A stretch of 45,849 nt of DNA from a virus (IMGVR_UViG_3300031730_000191:1-45849); one strand, 5' to 3'; counted from the stretch's first letter, positions 1 to 8,104 are shown. Notes: generated by a model from the letters alone, not told the origin. A program made the numbers and translations.

Positions 1-996
1 TCATTTCGTAGCCTCAACTTCCCGTACGCCGGCGTCATAGACGCCGCGCGTCAGGTCGATCGACGAATGGCCGGAGATGGCAAACGCGTCCTGGAGGCTC
101 TTGGCGTCGCTCAGGGCCTTGCGCCGGATGTCGTGGAACGTGAAGCGTTCTCCGCCGGCGGCCACGTGCTGGCGCATGATTCGTTGCCAGATGGCTCGGA
201 ACCCGCCTCCCGTGTACGGCTGGCCGGCGCGATCCCCTTTCCCCTGGCGGACGACGTACACCCGCGGCAGGTCTGGCTTAAGGGCCTTAGCCTCGGCCAG
301 CGCGGATGCCAGGCGCTCGGAGATGCGGACCGCTAGCCGGGTGCCCGTCTTCGATTGCTCGACAAGCATGCGCAGCCCGTCGGCGTCCGACCATTTCCAG
401 CTGAGCACGTCCTTTTGTCGCTGGGCCGTCAGATAGCCCAACTCCATAGCGATCCGAACCCGGGGCGGCATCCTGGCGTAGACCAGTGCGTACTCTGCGT
501 CGGTCACATATCGCTTACCCTTCTTCGCCGACTTGTTCCGCTTCAGGCCAAGGCACGGGTTGTGCTCGCACCCTTCGACGAACCATACGCCGACGGCGTG
601 CGTGAACACCGTCGACAGGACCGCGACCTGGCGGTTGCGTAGGATCTTGGCCTGCCCTGCGTTAAGGAAGCGACCGACGTCCTTTAACTTGATATCGCCA
701 GGCGCTGCGGCTCCGAACACTGGCCGCAGCGCCTTAAGACACACCAGATAGAATTTCTGCGTGACGGGCTTGAGTGTCGGCAATACCTCGGCGCAATACT
801 TGTCAAAGACCTGATTCATGGTCGTGATTGGTCCGGCCGGCTCCGACAGCGCGGCCAGGAACGTATACAGCGTCGAGTCGTCACCTACTGCGCCGATGCG
901 CGTTGCCTTCTGACCTGGCGGACGGTACCAGTACGCGCCGTGAATGACGTTGACGTATCGCGGTAGGTGTTTATGGGTCGTTCGCTGACGGGCCAT
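1..996 (-). CDS. int: Tyrosine recombinase (phage integrase)
   Basis: 331-residue integrase that would insert and excise the phage chromosome at att sites. The C-terminal catalytic domain shows the family residues in order: an Arg in AQRQKD (about residue 192), H-x-x-R in HDIRR (about 288-291), the second His box in SGHSS (about 310) and the nucleophilic Tyr in GVYDAG (about 320). The N-terminal part is the usual arm/core-binding region. The ATG lies inside the end of the upstream 69-codon gene, and DUF4224 sits just before that, the usual partner order for this integrase type. The stop codon is the very first base triplet of the window. Confidence 0.95.
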   Translation of the reverse strand: MARQRTTHKHLPRYVNVIHGAYWYRPPGQKATRIGAVGDDSTLYTFLAALSEPAGPITTMNQVFDKYCAEVLPTLKPVTQKFYLVCLKALRPVFGAAAPGDIKLKDVGRFLNAGQAKILRNRQVAVLSTVFTHAVGVWFVEGCEHNPCLGLKRNKSAKKGKRYVTDAEYALVYARMPPRVRIAMELGYLTAQRQKDVLSWKWSDADGLRMLVEQSKTGTRLAVRISERLASALAEAKALKPDLPRVYVVRQGKGDRAGQPYTGGGFRAIWQRIMRQHVAAGGERFTFHDIRRKALSDAKSLQDAFAISGHSSIDLTRGVYDAGVREVEATK

Positions 997-1180
997 TGCT
1001 GTCGTCCATTTTGAAGATGAAACCGCGCGGAGGGCTGGCCATCGTGCGCCATATACCCGTAGTCCCTTCCTTGCCGATTAGCTGTAGGTTTGGTCCGCCT
1101 ACTAATCGGTACGGACCTTTTAGTCCGAGTCGTTCCCCTTCGCTACGCCAGTTATCAAAGTCTGTATATTCGTCAATCAT
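971..1180 (-). CDS. Hypothetical protein, 69 aa, upstream of integrase
   Basis: Small basic/acidic mixed protein with no domain I recognise. The start is supported by GAGGG directly ahead of it in GAGGGTTAGCAAATG, where a half-copy of the dispersed 16-bp palindrome overlaps the ATG. Its last 26 bases overlap the integrase start, so the two are probably translationally coupled. Its position suggests a role with excision or integration, but nothing in the sequence proves it. Confidence 0.7.
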   Translation of the reverse strand: MIDEYTDFDNWRSEGERLGLKGPYRLVGGPNLQLIGKEGTTGIWRTMASPPRGFIFKMDDSNGPSANDP

Positions 1181-1183
1181 TTG

Positions 1184-1390
1184 CTAACCCTCGACGCTAG
1201 AGAAATCGAGCTTTGGCTTTTTCCGCTTCGGCTCGGCTTCTGTGAATTGGTAAGTCTCGACTAGCGGGTATCCGTCCGCCGGCCGAAGTCGGAACTTTAC
1301 TCCCAATTCTGCTAACGCTGCTAACTGTTTTGTCCGTTGCACGAATCCGGTTAGCTCGCGTAGTTGCTGCGATGTTAGCCATAAGCCCAT
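1184..1390 (-). CDS. DUF4224 family protein
   Basis: 68 residues with the DUF4224 pattern: WLTSQQLRELTGF at the N terminus, then KQLAALAELGVKFRLR and a short basic tail. Members are small phage proteins found almost always just upstream of a tyrosine integrase, as here. The function is not established; an excisionase or DNA-binding role is often guessed. It lies four bases from the next gene and belongs to the leftward early operon. Confidence 0.8.
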   Translation of the reverse strand: MGLWLTSQQLRELTGFVQRTKQLAALAELGVKFRLRPADGYPLVETYQFTEAEPKRKKPKLDFSSVEG

Positions 1391-1393
1391 GAT

Positions 1394-1579
1394 TTACATA
1401 GACCGGGCGTGAAGCCAGCCTAGCACGCCGTATTTCCAGATTAGCGGAGACGTCCACAGAAGGAGTAGCGGGCCGAAGATTGCTAACAGCCCAATCTCTC
1501 CGCTATCGAGCATGCACATGAACGACACGACGGTAAAGATCACTAGAAACCACGCCACGGTGTTGTAAGTATCTCCCAT
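1394..1579 (-). CDS. Small membrane protein, 61 aa
   Basis: Two strongly hydrophobic stretches (about residues 8-25 and 28-48) separated by a short acidic turn predict an inner-membrane hairpin. No family is recognised. It is packed one base from the upstream zinc-finger gene and is one of many tiny membrane proteins in this operon. Confidence 0.65.
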   Translation of the reverse strand: MGDTYNTVAWFLVIFTVVSFMCMLDSGEIGLLAIFGPLLLLWTSPLIWKYGVLGWLHARSM

Positions 1580-1801
1580 TCAATCCCCCAATATCTGGCG
1601 TCTTCGCAAGCGTAGCGTCCGGTCCTTCTCGGCCTGCTCACGGCACGGGCCGCAAGCTCCCATGATTAGCCGTTCGAAGTCCTCGCCGCATAGGCGACAT
1701 TCGCCAGGCTCACCGATTGCTAATTCTTTGGACGCGGCTTTGATCCCGGCTTCGCGCTCGGCTTCCTCGAGGATTTGTGCGCGGTCTGCTTCGTCGGCCA
1801 T
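1580..1801 (-). CDS. DksA/TraR-type C4 zinc-finger protein
   Basis: 73 residues. An acidic N-terminal helix is followed by C-R-L-C-G-E-D-F, then G-A-C-G-P-C, the C4 zinc finger of the TraR/DksA family, and a basic tail. Phage TraR-like proteins bind the RNA polymerase secondary channel and retune host promoters without ppGpp; that role is inferred from the family. The ATG overlaps the TAA of the upstream secreted-protein gene, which fixes this start over longer upstream possibilities. Confidence 0.75.
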   Translation of the reverse strand: MADEADRAQILEEAEREAGIKAASKELAIGEPGECRLCGEDFERLIMGACGPCREQAEKDRTLRLRRRQILGD

Positions 1802-2121
1802 TACGTTCTCTTCGCGCCGGTCGGGTCGAGCCGATGCACGGGCAAGCACGCGCCGTTCATTGGGCCGGCAGCCGTGCCGCTCTTGATCGCGGCCAGCATG
1901 GCCTTGCGGATGAAGTCGAAGCAATCGGACTTCTCTTCGAACCTCGGCAGGCTGCCATCCTTAGCGCGGACCGGATCCGCGTTGACGAACGCGCCGTCGA
2001 CATAGTAGATCCCGACGGGCACAAAGAGGAATTCCGCGTGTCCATCTTCCTTCGGTTCGGTGGGGATTTGGGCCGACGCACTGGCGGCGAGTAGGACGGC
2101 GGATAGGGTTAGCAATTTCAC
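1801..2121 (-). CDS. Secreted protein, 106 aa, GTG start
   Basis: Begins with GTG eight bases after a good AAGGAG. The N terminus (KLLTLSAVLLAASASAQ) is a typical Sec signal peptide with an A-x-A cleavage site near residue 17, so the mature protein of about 89 residues should be periplasmic. Two cysteines could form a disulfide. No family is recognised. Overlaps the start of the zinc-finger gene and the stop of the upstream membrane-protein gene. Confidence 0.7.
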   Translation of the reverse strand: MKLLTLSAVLLAASASAQIPTEPKEDGHAEFLFVPVGIYYVDGAFVNADPVRAKDGSLPRFEEKSDCFDFIRKAMLAAIKSGTAAGPMNGACLPVHRLDPTGAKRT

Positions 2122-2351
2122 TTTGAAGTCTCCTTGTTACCGAATTTCAAACCGTTGAACCAGCGACGCAGCACGTAACTGCGCGCTAGCGAAATGGCCG
2201 TGTAGATCAACCCCATGAGGAAGTTATCCGCAAGTGAGATATGCATACCGAACAGCGGAAAAATGCACATGTTCGCGACGAAGTTGATAGAAAAGCCTAC
2301 CGCGATATTGGCGAACGCTTCGGCAATGGATCCGGCTTGCGTTTGGCTCAC
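2118..2351 (-). CDS. Phage membrane protein, DUF7220-like
   Basis: 77 residues with two membrane segments (about 13-35 and 42-62) and a basic C-terminal tail. The pattern GSIAEAFANIAVGF, ISLADNF and RSYVLRRWFN matches a widely spread family of phage and plasmid membrane proteins of unknown role (DUF7220-like). It overlaps the next gene upstream by four bases (ATGA), so it is translationally coupled to the DUF5664 gene. Confidence 0.75.
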   Translation of the reverse strand: MSQTQAGSIAEAFANIAVGFSINFVANMCIFPLFGMHISLADNFLMGLIYTAISLARSYVLRRWFNGLKFGNKETSK

Positions 2352-2980
2352 GGCTTATACCTATCGTCGATCGCCTTACCTTCGGCGATGTTCTGCAGAA
2401 CGAACGACACGCGGCATAGTGCGTGCTCTAGCGGATGGCAGCCGCTTTCCGCGTCGACGTCGTGACCCTCGAGGTATTCCTTTATATGGCGCAGTGCGCA
2501 GGACAGATTCCGGGTTACTTCCATCCCCTTGCGGTAGTTGTTGAAGTCTTTGTATTTCCCGTGTCCGTATGCCTGCACGCGGCTCATACCCTCAACCGCA
2601 GCCCACGGGAGGTTGGCCAGGGGTGCCTTGCCGTTGTCGTACGTGAGGGCTTTGCCTTCGCCGGGTTGGGTTTCGAGGGCGGATTGCTTGCACAAGTCGT
2701 CGAGTATTCCGTTGTCGATACCGTCGGCTATGCCCTTGGCGTGGTCGACGGCCATGCGCTCCAATACTTCCCTTGCGGTAGCCACGTTGTACGGTTCGTA
2801 GAAGTGATCGGCCGGAATCTCATCCTCTATCGTCTTCCGCGGCTTCGCATACTTGCGGCCTAGTATCTGATTCCCCTTGCACGTATGCGTGTCGTACGGG
2901 TCGTAAGTCTGGTCGCAGAAGTTGCATACGGGCATGTCGCCGGCGCCCGTGAATGCCTCCGGTTCGTTTTCGTGTTTCAC
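2348..2980 (-). CDS. DUF5664 / dATP-dGTP diphosphohydrolase-like protein
   Basis: 210 residues from a GTG whose TG overlaps the stop of the small upstream gene (GTGA), which decides the start. The N terminus carries C-N-F-C and H-T-C, a possible zinc site. The second half has the DUF5664 signature: LPWAAVEGMSRVQAYGHGKY, a central ALRHIKEYL helix, and HPLEHALCRVSFVLQ. The fold is annotated as dATP/dGTP diphosphohydrolase N-terminal domain and is related to MazG-type nucleotide hydrolases, so trimming of dNTP pools during replication is likely. The substrate cannot be read from the sequence. Confidence 0.75.
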   Translation of the reverse strand: MKHENEPEAFTGAGDMPVCNFCDQTYDPYDTHTCKGNQILGRKYAKPRKTIEDEIPADHFYEPYNVATAREVLERMAVDHAKGIADGIDNGILDDLCKQSALETQPGEGKALTYDNGKAPLANLPWAAVEGMSRVQAYGHGKYKDFNNYRKGMEVTRNLSCALRHIKEYLEGHDVDAESGCHPLEHALCRVSFVLQNIAEGKAIDDRYKP

Positions 2981-3114
2981 GCCGTCACCATATGCAGGAA
3001 CGGCTTGGCGACGTGCCACAGCCAGGGGAGTAGCCAGAAGCAAATTCCCATGATCGCAGCGCCAACGATGACAAAAAATATTGCCATCCCGTAAAATATA
3101 TTGTCGTTAAACAT
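2977..3114 (-). CDS. Small membrane protein, 45 aa
   Basis: Encodes MFNDNIFYGMAIFF followed by a continuous hydrophobic stretch to about residue 32: a single membrane segment. It is joined at both ends by stop/start overlaps, with the helicase gene upstream and with the GTG of the DUF5664 gene downstream. That tight coupling is the main evidence that it is translated. Confidence 0.6.
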   Translation of the reverse strand: MFNDNIFYGMAIFFVIVGAAIMGICFWLLPWLWHVAKPFLHMVTA

Positions 3115-4561
3115 TCTTCGTCCTCTTCATAGCTTCCTTAAGAATTTCCTGTATGTCTCGTTTGGTCCGCACGCGCGCCAGCACGTCTTCGTCTATCGTC
3201 CGGTCCGCAACGATGTAATGAATAAAGACGGCGCGTTCGTGGCCGCTTTGCAGCTGGCGGACCGGGCCGATGCGTTCGATAATCTGGTCGTGGACTTCTG
3301 AGTCCCACCACAGCCCGAAAAAGCAAATGATATTTGTGACGTCCTGAAACCCATCAATGCCGTGGCCGGCCGACTGCGGGTGTGCGAACAGAACCGGAAT
3401 CAGTCCGGCCTTGAAGTCGTCTTCATCCTTCTGTGTCTTCAGCGCCCGGCCTTTCGGGAAGCGCTTAAGTAATCGCGCCAGGTCGGGCTTGAAGTGATAC
3501 GCGACAAGTACAGGCATTCCTGCCGCTTCCTCGACCACAGACTCGAGCGCGTCAAGCTTGGCGTCGTGGAGCTCGACCCATTGGCGGGTCTTACTGGCAG
3601 CCTCGGCGTATGTGTCGGGGGGATCCACGAACATGGCGCCGTTGCAAATCTGTAGGCACTTGATGGTCTTTGCGGCTGCGTTGTTCGCTTCAATTTCGTG
3701 ACCCTCGAGGACGGTAAACAATTCCTTTTCCATCTCTTTGTAATGCTTGCGCGCCTTGGGCGGCAGGTCGACCTTGATTACGTTCACGATCGGGTCGCGG
3801 AGGTCGAACCAGTCCTTTGCATTGAGACTGAGCGTTACGTCGCGCAGCCGGTCTTGTATCTCGGCTTGTGCGTGTGCCAACGGCTCCGACCCATAGCCGG
3901 ACTTCTTCGGATGGAACCAGCGCTGTATGAAACTCTCATGAGTCCGACCGAGCCGCTGTCCCTGGTCGATAAACCACGCGCAACCCCAAAGATCCTCTAT
4001 TCCGTTCGGCGCTGGTGTCCCGGTTAGCTCTATGAACCGATGCGACTTGAACGCCACACGCGCCAGGGATCCGGCACGCTTGCCGCCGGCGACGCGGATA
4101 AATTCCTTACCAAGCGTGGACTTTTGGACTGACGGCCGAGCGTTCTTTAGGCGCGTAGATTCGTCCGCGACAATCGTTCCGAATGGCCATTCGTCGCCGC
4201 ACTGCTCGACTAACCATGGCACGTTGTCGTAATTCATGGATACGGCCGCCAGGTTTCCGCGTAGCACTTCGTCTAACACGTCGGCTCGCTCCGCCGGATC
4301 GCCGACCATTGCACGCAAGCGGAATCCCTCGAGGTGCGACCACTTAGCAACTTCGTTAGGCCATGTCGACCGCGCGACGCGCAGCGGGCCGAGCACCAGC
4401 GCCGGCTTAGTCTCAAGTCCGACGTACCGCAGCGCGTCCAACGCCGTGAGAACGATAACGCCCTTGCCAAAACCCATGGGTAACCAGAGATTGCAACGCG
4501 GCACGTCGATAACGAACGGCGTCGCAATCTGCTGATATGGGCGTGGCACATAGTCGCGCAT
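3107..4561 (-). CDS. SNF2-type DEAD/H-box helicase
   Basis: 484-residue superfamily 2 ATPase. Visible motifs in order: a variant Walker A (LPMGFGKGV, about residues 28-36), motif Ia (VLGPLRVARSTW), Walker B as ADEST followed by RLKN, motif III TGTPAPNG, and in the C-terminal lobe motif V (QSAGHGID) and motif VI (QIIERIGPVRQ, with Arg fingers). Phages with this gene next to VRR-NUC, DUF2815 and a polymerase use it in the replication/recombination module, probably as a translocase or branch-remodelling helicase. Its ATG sits inside a copy of the 16-bp near-palindrome. Confidence 0.9.
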   Translation of the reverse strand: MRDYVPRPYQQIATPFVIDVPRCNLWLPMGFGKGVIVLTALDALRYVGLETKPALVLGPLRVARSTWPNEVAKWSHLEGFRLRAMVGDPAERADVLDEVLRGNLAAVSMNYDNVPWLVEQCGDEWPFGTIVADESTRLKNARPSVQKSTLGKEFIRVAGGKRAGSLARVAFKSHRFIELTGTPAPNGIEDLWGCAWFIDQGQRLGRTHESFIQRWFHPKKSGYGSEPLAHAQAEIQDRLRDVTLSLNAKDWFDLRDPIVNVIKVDLPPKARKHYKEMEKELFTVLEGHEIEANNAAAKTIKCLQICNGAMFVDPPDTYAEAASKTRQWVELHDAKLDALESVVEEAAGMPVLVAYHFKPDLARLLKRFPKGRALKTQKDEDDFKAGLIPVLFAHPQSAGHGIDGFQDVTNIICFFGLWWDSEVHDQIIERIGPVRQLQSGHERAVFIHYIVADRTIDEDVLARVRTKRDIQEILKEAMKRTKNV

Positions 4562-4576
4562 TTAGCTTTTGCTAAT
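4561..4576 (-). promoter_or_regulatory. Dispersed 16-bp site at the VRR-NUC/helicase junction
   Basis: Minus strand ATTAGCAAAAGCTAAA, then TG, so the helicase ATG begins at its last base. Two bases off the consensus; AA centre on the coding strand. Confidence 0.65.
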
Positions 4577-4861
4577 CGCCGCCACAGCCGAGAACCGCTC
4601 AACGAAGCTATCGACCAGAGCTTTACTGTCGATAATCACGACGGGAAACCCCATTCGCCACAGCTTGGCATGCATACGGGCCTGGCCTTTCCTGGCCGCC
4701 TTGCCGGTTGCTTTCGTCTCCACATAGCAGAGACGCGCGCCAGGGAACATCACAATCCGGTCGGGAACGTTCTTCTGTCCCGGGCTCACCCATTTGAAGC
4801 AGACGCCGCCGGCGGCCTTGACCTGGCGGACCAGGTAACGCTCTATTTTGTTTTCGCGCAT
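4562..4861 (-). CDS. VRR-NUC domain nuclease
   Basis: 99 residues with the VRR-NUC core: PDRIVMFPGARLCYVETKAT, carrying the PD-(D/E)xK-type catalytic Asp, Glu and Lys, then the helix ARKGQARMHAKLW. Stand-alone VRR-NUC proteins are structure-specific endonucleases, often for Holliday or flap DNA. It lies directly between a 69-residue unknown and the SNF2 helicase, a standard phage gene order, and probably works with that helicase. Confidence 0.9.
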   Translation of the reverse strand: MRENKIERYLVRQVKAAGGVCFKWVSPGQKNVPDRIVMFPGARLCYVETKATGKAARKGQARMHAKLWRMGFPVVIIDSKALVDSFVERFSAVAAISKS

Positions 4862-5071
4862 TTACTTGCGGTTCCGCTTGGCCAATGACATTCCGTTGCG
4901 CTTGAGACGTTCGTCAATGCGCTGCAGGGTCGCCGTCTGCTTACGGGCTTCCCGGCGGATGTCGGCCAGGAAAAGCACCGCTATACCATCGCGCGAAAGA
5001 AACGTAGGCTGTCCATCTAAAGTCCACTCGCCAGCATCGTCGCGGGTCGAGAATTTTCTAACGTCCGCCAT
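4862..5071 (-). CDS. Hypothetical protein, 69 aa
   Basis: The start at MADVRKFST is chosen because AGAGGGT lies six bases upstream. The C-terminal half is strongly basic (KRNGMSLAKRNRK) and contains a likely helix REARKQTATLQRIDERL. No family is recognised; association with DNA or with the adjacent nuclease is possible. The stop abuts the ATG of the VRR-NUC gene. Confidence 0.65.
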   Translation of the reverse strand: MADVRKFSTRDDAGEWTLDGQPTFLSRDGIAVLFLADIRREARKQTATLQRIDERLKRNGMSLAKRNRK

Positions 5072-5075
5072 AAAT

Positions 5076-6965
5076 CTACCCTCTGTTAAAAAGTGTTCCC
5101 TGCGCCGCTGGCGTCGCGCCCACGTCCTGCAGGATTGATTCGGCTTCCTTGACGTACCAGTGGTAGTCAACGTCCGCCGGGAATGTGGCCGGAATGTCCA
5201 TCATGGGTTGCGCGCCGTCGGTCATGGCGACCTTGCGGCCGTTCACCTTGTACGTGATCGCACCCTTGGCCGTCGTCGAGTAGTACCAGCGGACGGCCTT
5301 ACCGAGATAGACGTCGTCCTTAACCGCTCCGCCAGCGACCTTCTTGACTGAAACGAACTTGCGGATATCGTCACAGCCCATGATCGTCTCGGCTAGCGCC
5401 GTTCCGTACTTGAGGAACTTGGCCGCGGCCTCGACGCATATCTCATTCGTCGGGTTCTTCTGCAGTCCGGCAATGGCGTACGCGCCCTTAAACTTGGCTA
5501 GTCCGTCGGTCTTAAATGCCATGTAGTTGTTGACGTCGCGGCTGTAAATGGCCGCGTATTCGGTGGCCTCCGTCGTGAAACCCGTCCGCTGCTCCCAGTC
5601 CGCAACGATCAGGTTCATGACAAATACGCTATCGGTAGGGCATTTGATTACAACGCCGTCCGTGTTCGCGCTAACGACGGGTATCCCGAACGCCTCGAGC
5701 GCTTCGATTAGCATTAGCAGCGCCAGTTGACCTGTGATCGTCGTCTGTATGAGCAGGTGTGGCGCGTACAGCTTCGACCATTTCGACCCAAGCTTACCGA
5801 ACGAACCGTTGACGCAAATCTTCAGCGCTTCGGCCGTGACCTTATCGCCGGCGCGTTTGGCCTCGAGGCGCCGTTCCACAATGGCGCGATACGACTTCGT
5901 GAACGCGGATCCCATGTGATCCGGCGCCCAGTTGTTGGCCAGGATAATCGCCGGGTAGTAACTGGCCACGTCCCGGTCGATCAGGATATGGTCTGCGTCG
6001 GCGACGTGGGCCGTGCTCTTCTCTTGGGAATGGATCCCGCCTATCCCCATCTTGTACGACGTCGAGCCTATGCGGATGTCTGCTTCGTCTAATTCCTTCG
6101 GCAGCCCGGCCGAGCCGTTGGCCGTCAGGGAAAATTCTAGACCGTCTATCAGGTTCGCCAGGTTCCACAGCACGTCGGAGGTGAAGCGGATGCACGCGGG
6201 CCGGATGTACTTGAACGTCGTCCCATACGCCACCTCCGGCCGGATCACGGGTGCACCCATGACCTTAGACACTTCGTCGACGATTACGGCCTCGGCTATC
6301 TGTGCGTCCGACTTGCTGCGCAGGTCCATGCCGTACTTGGCCGACATCTTCTCGCGGAGCTCAATCTGCGGTAGGAGGTGCTTGTACAGGCGTTCCGTGT
6401 TGCGTAGATCCTTGGCGCAGTAGTTGCGGACGACCGGGCGCCGTTCTGGCGTAATGCTCTCGCTCGGCTCAAACGGCAAGTCTTGCAGTTCTTCGCAATG
6501 CAGCCGAGCTCCGTAAATCTTGAGGCTGGCCTGGCCTGGCGCGACTTCGATCAAGTCGACGTGGTCCAGGTCCTGCAGTAGCTTGAAACGGAATTTCTTC
6601 TCTAAGTCCCATGGCTTGAGATTGTTCTGGATAATGGCGTCGCACGCGGCCTTGATCGTGGCGCAGTCGGCGCCCTTCAGCGCCAGGGAGAGCAGCGGAA
6701 TGTCGAAGTTATTACCGTTGAACGTGACTATCTGGTAGTCCTTCAGAATCTCCGCAATCACTTTGACGTGCAATTTCTGGCCGGCATGGCATTCGAAGCT
6801 CTGGACGTATTCAGAACGCACGTTACGAAACATGACCAGGAAGTAATCCTTATAGATTTCCGTGTCGATTACACAGACGGGCCTATTCACGTTTTTTTGC
6901 CAATTCGTAATCCAATCTAAAGCGAAGTTTGCAGGCGGCCATTGCGCACTGTTCCCTTTGCGCAT
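5076..6965 (-). CDS. Family B DNA polymerase with 3'-5' exonuclease
   Basis: 629 residues; the replicative polymerase. The N-terminal DEDDy proofreading domain shows Exo I (VIDTEIYKDY, about 32-41), Exo II (FNGNNFD, about 82-88) and Exo III (YCAKDLRNT). The polymerase domain shows motif A as DRDVASYYPAI, motif B as KICVNGSFG and motif C as ANTDGV. Motif C is unusual: the first Asp of the classical DTDS is Asn, but the second, catalytic Asp remains. The ATG start has AAAGGT upstream but overlaps the preceding gene by 83 bases. A GTG at 6890, with an 8-base overlap but no ribosome-binding site, is an alternative that keeps all motifs. Confidence 0.9.
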   Translation of the reverse strand: MRKGNSAQWPPANFALDWITNWQKNVNRPVCVIDTEIYKDYFLVMFRNVRSEYVQSFECHAGQKLHVKVIAEILKDYQIVTFNGNNFDIPLLSLALKGADCATIKAACDAIIQNNLKPWDLEKKFRFKLLQDLDHVDLIEVAPGQASLKIYGARLHCEELQDLPFEPSESITPERRPVVRNYCAKDLRNTERLYKHLLPQIELREKMSAKYGMDLRSKSDAQIAEAVIVDEVSKVMGAPVIRPEVAYGTTFKYIRPACIRFTSDVLWNLANLIDGLEFSLTANGSAGLPKELDEADIRIGSTSYKMGIGGIHSQEKSTAHVADADHILIDRDVASYYPAIILANNWAPDHMGSAFTKSYRAIVERRLEAKRAGDKVTAEALKICVNGSFGKLGSKWSKLYAPHLLIQTTITGQLALLMLIEALEAFGIPVVSANTDGVVIKCPTDSVFVMNLIVADWEQRTGFTTEATEYAAIYSRDVNNYMAFKTDGLAKFKGAYAIAGLQKNPTNEICVEAAAKFLKYGTALAETIMGCDDIRKFVSVKKVAGGAVKDDVYLGKAVRWYYSTTAKGAITYKVNGRKVAMTDGAQPMMDIPATFPADVDYHWYVKEAESILQDVGATPAAQGTLFNRG

Positions 6966-7128
6966 AAGTACCTTTATGCCAGAATCTTTTGCGTAGCGCG
7001 CGCAAACGTTCGCCGAGCGGCGAAGTGTCGGTAGTGGGGAGCACTTCTAGACCCTGTGACCAGGCGCGTAAGTCGTCAGCGTCGAAACCTCGAAGCGCGA
7101 GAGACGCGGCCCTTTGTATTTGATTCAT
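6883..7128 (-). CDS. Hypothetical protein, 81 aa
   Basis: Basic helical protein (RLRALRKRFW, KLRFRLDYELAKKRE). No family recognised. Its ATG overlaps the stop of the HNH gene (ATGA). Its 3' end overlaps the polymerase start region, so one of the two starts may be mis-set. It could be a small replication accessory factor, but this is inference from position only. Confidence 0.55.
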   Translation of the reverse strand: MNQIQRAASLALRGFDADDLRAWSQGLEVLPTTDTSPLGERLRALRKRFWHKGTYAQREQCAMAACKLRFRLDYELAKKRE

Positions 7129-7502
7129 ACTCGATCCCGCCTCAAGATGTTCTCTTCAGGCGTCACGGCCTCGAGGTGCGCCGGGTTGATGCACAGCGTA
7201 TTCCGACACCCGTGGTCGACTTCGTAACCTTCGGGAATCGGGCCGCGGAAGTGCTCGTACGAGACGCGATGCGCTCGGCGGCTGACGTGCTTGCCTGCGA
7301 TCCTTAAAGATATCCGACCGTCGACCCGGCCGCCGCGGCGCTTGGACGTCTTGCCTAGCCACAGCCAGCAATCGCAGAACGGATGCAACACGGAATTCGC
7401 GATCAGCCGCGCCTCGAGCGTCGGATACCGCTGGCCGTTACGGGAAAAAACCGCGGGCTCCGTAGCCCGCAAGTCCTGACCCTCTTTTGCTTTGCTCTTC
7501 AT
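7125..7502 (-). CDS. HNH endonuclease
   Basis: 125 residues with an HNH_3-type core: C-D-C-W-L-W near residue 43, RRAHRVSYEHFRGPIPEG, then VDHGCRNTLCINPAHLEAVTP, containing the HNH His, the paired cysteines and N-P-x-H. Such free-standing proteins are often homing endonucleases placed beside replication genes, here between the ssDNA-binding protein and the polymerase. ATG at MKSKAKEG is preferred; a TTG six bases upstream is possible. Neither has a clear ribosome-binding site. Confidence 0.85.
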   Translation of the reverse strand: MKSKAKEGQDLRATEPAVFSRNGQRYPTLEARLIANSVLHPFCDCWLWLGKTSKRRGGRVDGRISLRIAGKHVSRRAHRVSYEHFRGPIPEGYEVDHGCRNTLCINPAHLEAVTPEENILRRDRV

Positions 7503-7520
7503 GGGCAAATACTAATGTGA

Positions 7521-7536
7521 TTTAGCGATTGCTAAT
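7521..7536 (-). promoter_or_regulatory. Dispersed 16-bp site before the HNH gene
   Basis: Minus strand ATTAGCAATCGCTAAA in the 44-base gap between the DUF2815 stop and the HNH start. Arms almost intact. A second imperfect half (GCAAATACTAAT on the plus strand at 7505) lies beside it. Confidence 0.65.
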
Positions 7537-7546
7537 CGGACGTGCG

Positions 7547-8104
7547 TCACAGTTCAATGTCGTCCTCGACGATGCTCGAGAACGCGTCGGCCGTTACCGG
7601 AGCTCCGCCGGCGAACGCGTCGCCGTCTTTGCGGAAGCGCAGTCCCTTGAAGGATGAGGAAACGCCCTTTCCTCCGACCTTGTGGGCGTAGGCGTAGACT
7701 TCCACGATCGCGTCCGCATAGCAGCCGGAGTAAATCACCCCATCGTCTGCGGTCAGCGGAGTCCCGTCGCGGTTCAGAACCGTGGGGCGCTTCTCGTTGC
7801 TGGGATTGATGTAGAAATTGCCGGCGTACCCGTCATATTTCTTCGCGCTGCCGTCCTTCAGTACCCAATTCTTGCCGCCGTCCTTCGTCTTGGCTAGGGA
7901 TATGATCTTGGCAGCATCGGCGCCCCATTCTTCGTTCGCGACGGCCACGGCCGTGTCCTCGATCAACTTGTACGCGGGATGCGTAGGGGGAAACAGGCAC
8001 GTGACGGAATAAAGATCGCGTTCGCTCCCGTCCATCCGCTTAGTTTCGAACACCGCATCGGCAAACGCCAGGCGGATCATTGTCAATTCAATATGCTTAC
8101 CCAT
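7547..8104 (-). CDS. DUF2815 ssDNA-binding protein
   Basis: 185 residues matching DUF2815, a phage single-stranded-DNA-binding family with an OB-like fold. Visible signature: IRLAFADAVFETKRMDG, LFPPTHPAYKLIED, GYAGNFYINPSNEKRP, and KGVSSSFKGLRFRKDGDAFAGG, ending in an acidic tail (SSIVEDDIEL) of the type SSBs use to recruit partners. Start supported by AGGTGA seven bases upstream. It works with the polymerase, 5'-3' exonuclease, helicase and VRR-NUC encoded around it. Confidence 0.9.
   Translation of the reverse strand: MGKHIELTMIRLAFADAVFETKRMDGSERDLYSVTCLFPPTHPAYKLIEDTAVAVANEEWGADAAKIISLAKTKDGGKNWVLKDGSAKKYDGYAGNFYINPSNEKRPTVLNRDGTPLTADDGVIYSGCYADAIVEVYAYAHKVGGKGVSSSFKGLRFRKDGDAFAGGAPVTADAFSSIVEDDIEL

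Noticed and set aside
1-1200. attP core next to the integrase
   Set aside because: No tRNA-like segment or convincing arm-type repeats could be picked out, and the region is fully coding.
2348-2980. DUF5664 protein as evidence for a diaminopurine (Z) genome
   Set aside because: Z-genome phages also need PurZ and usually DatZ; neither is seen, so only general nucleotide-pool hydrolysis is supported.
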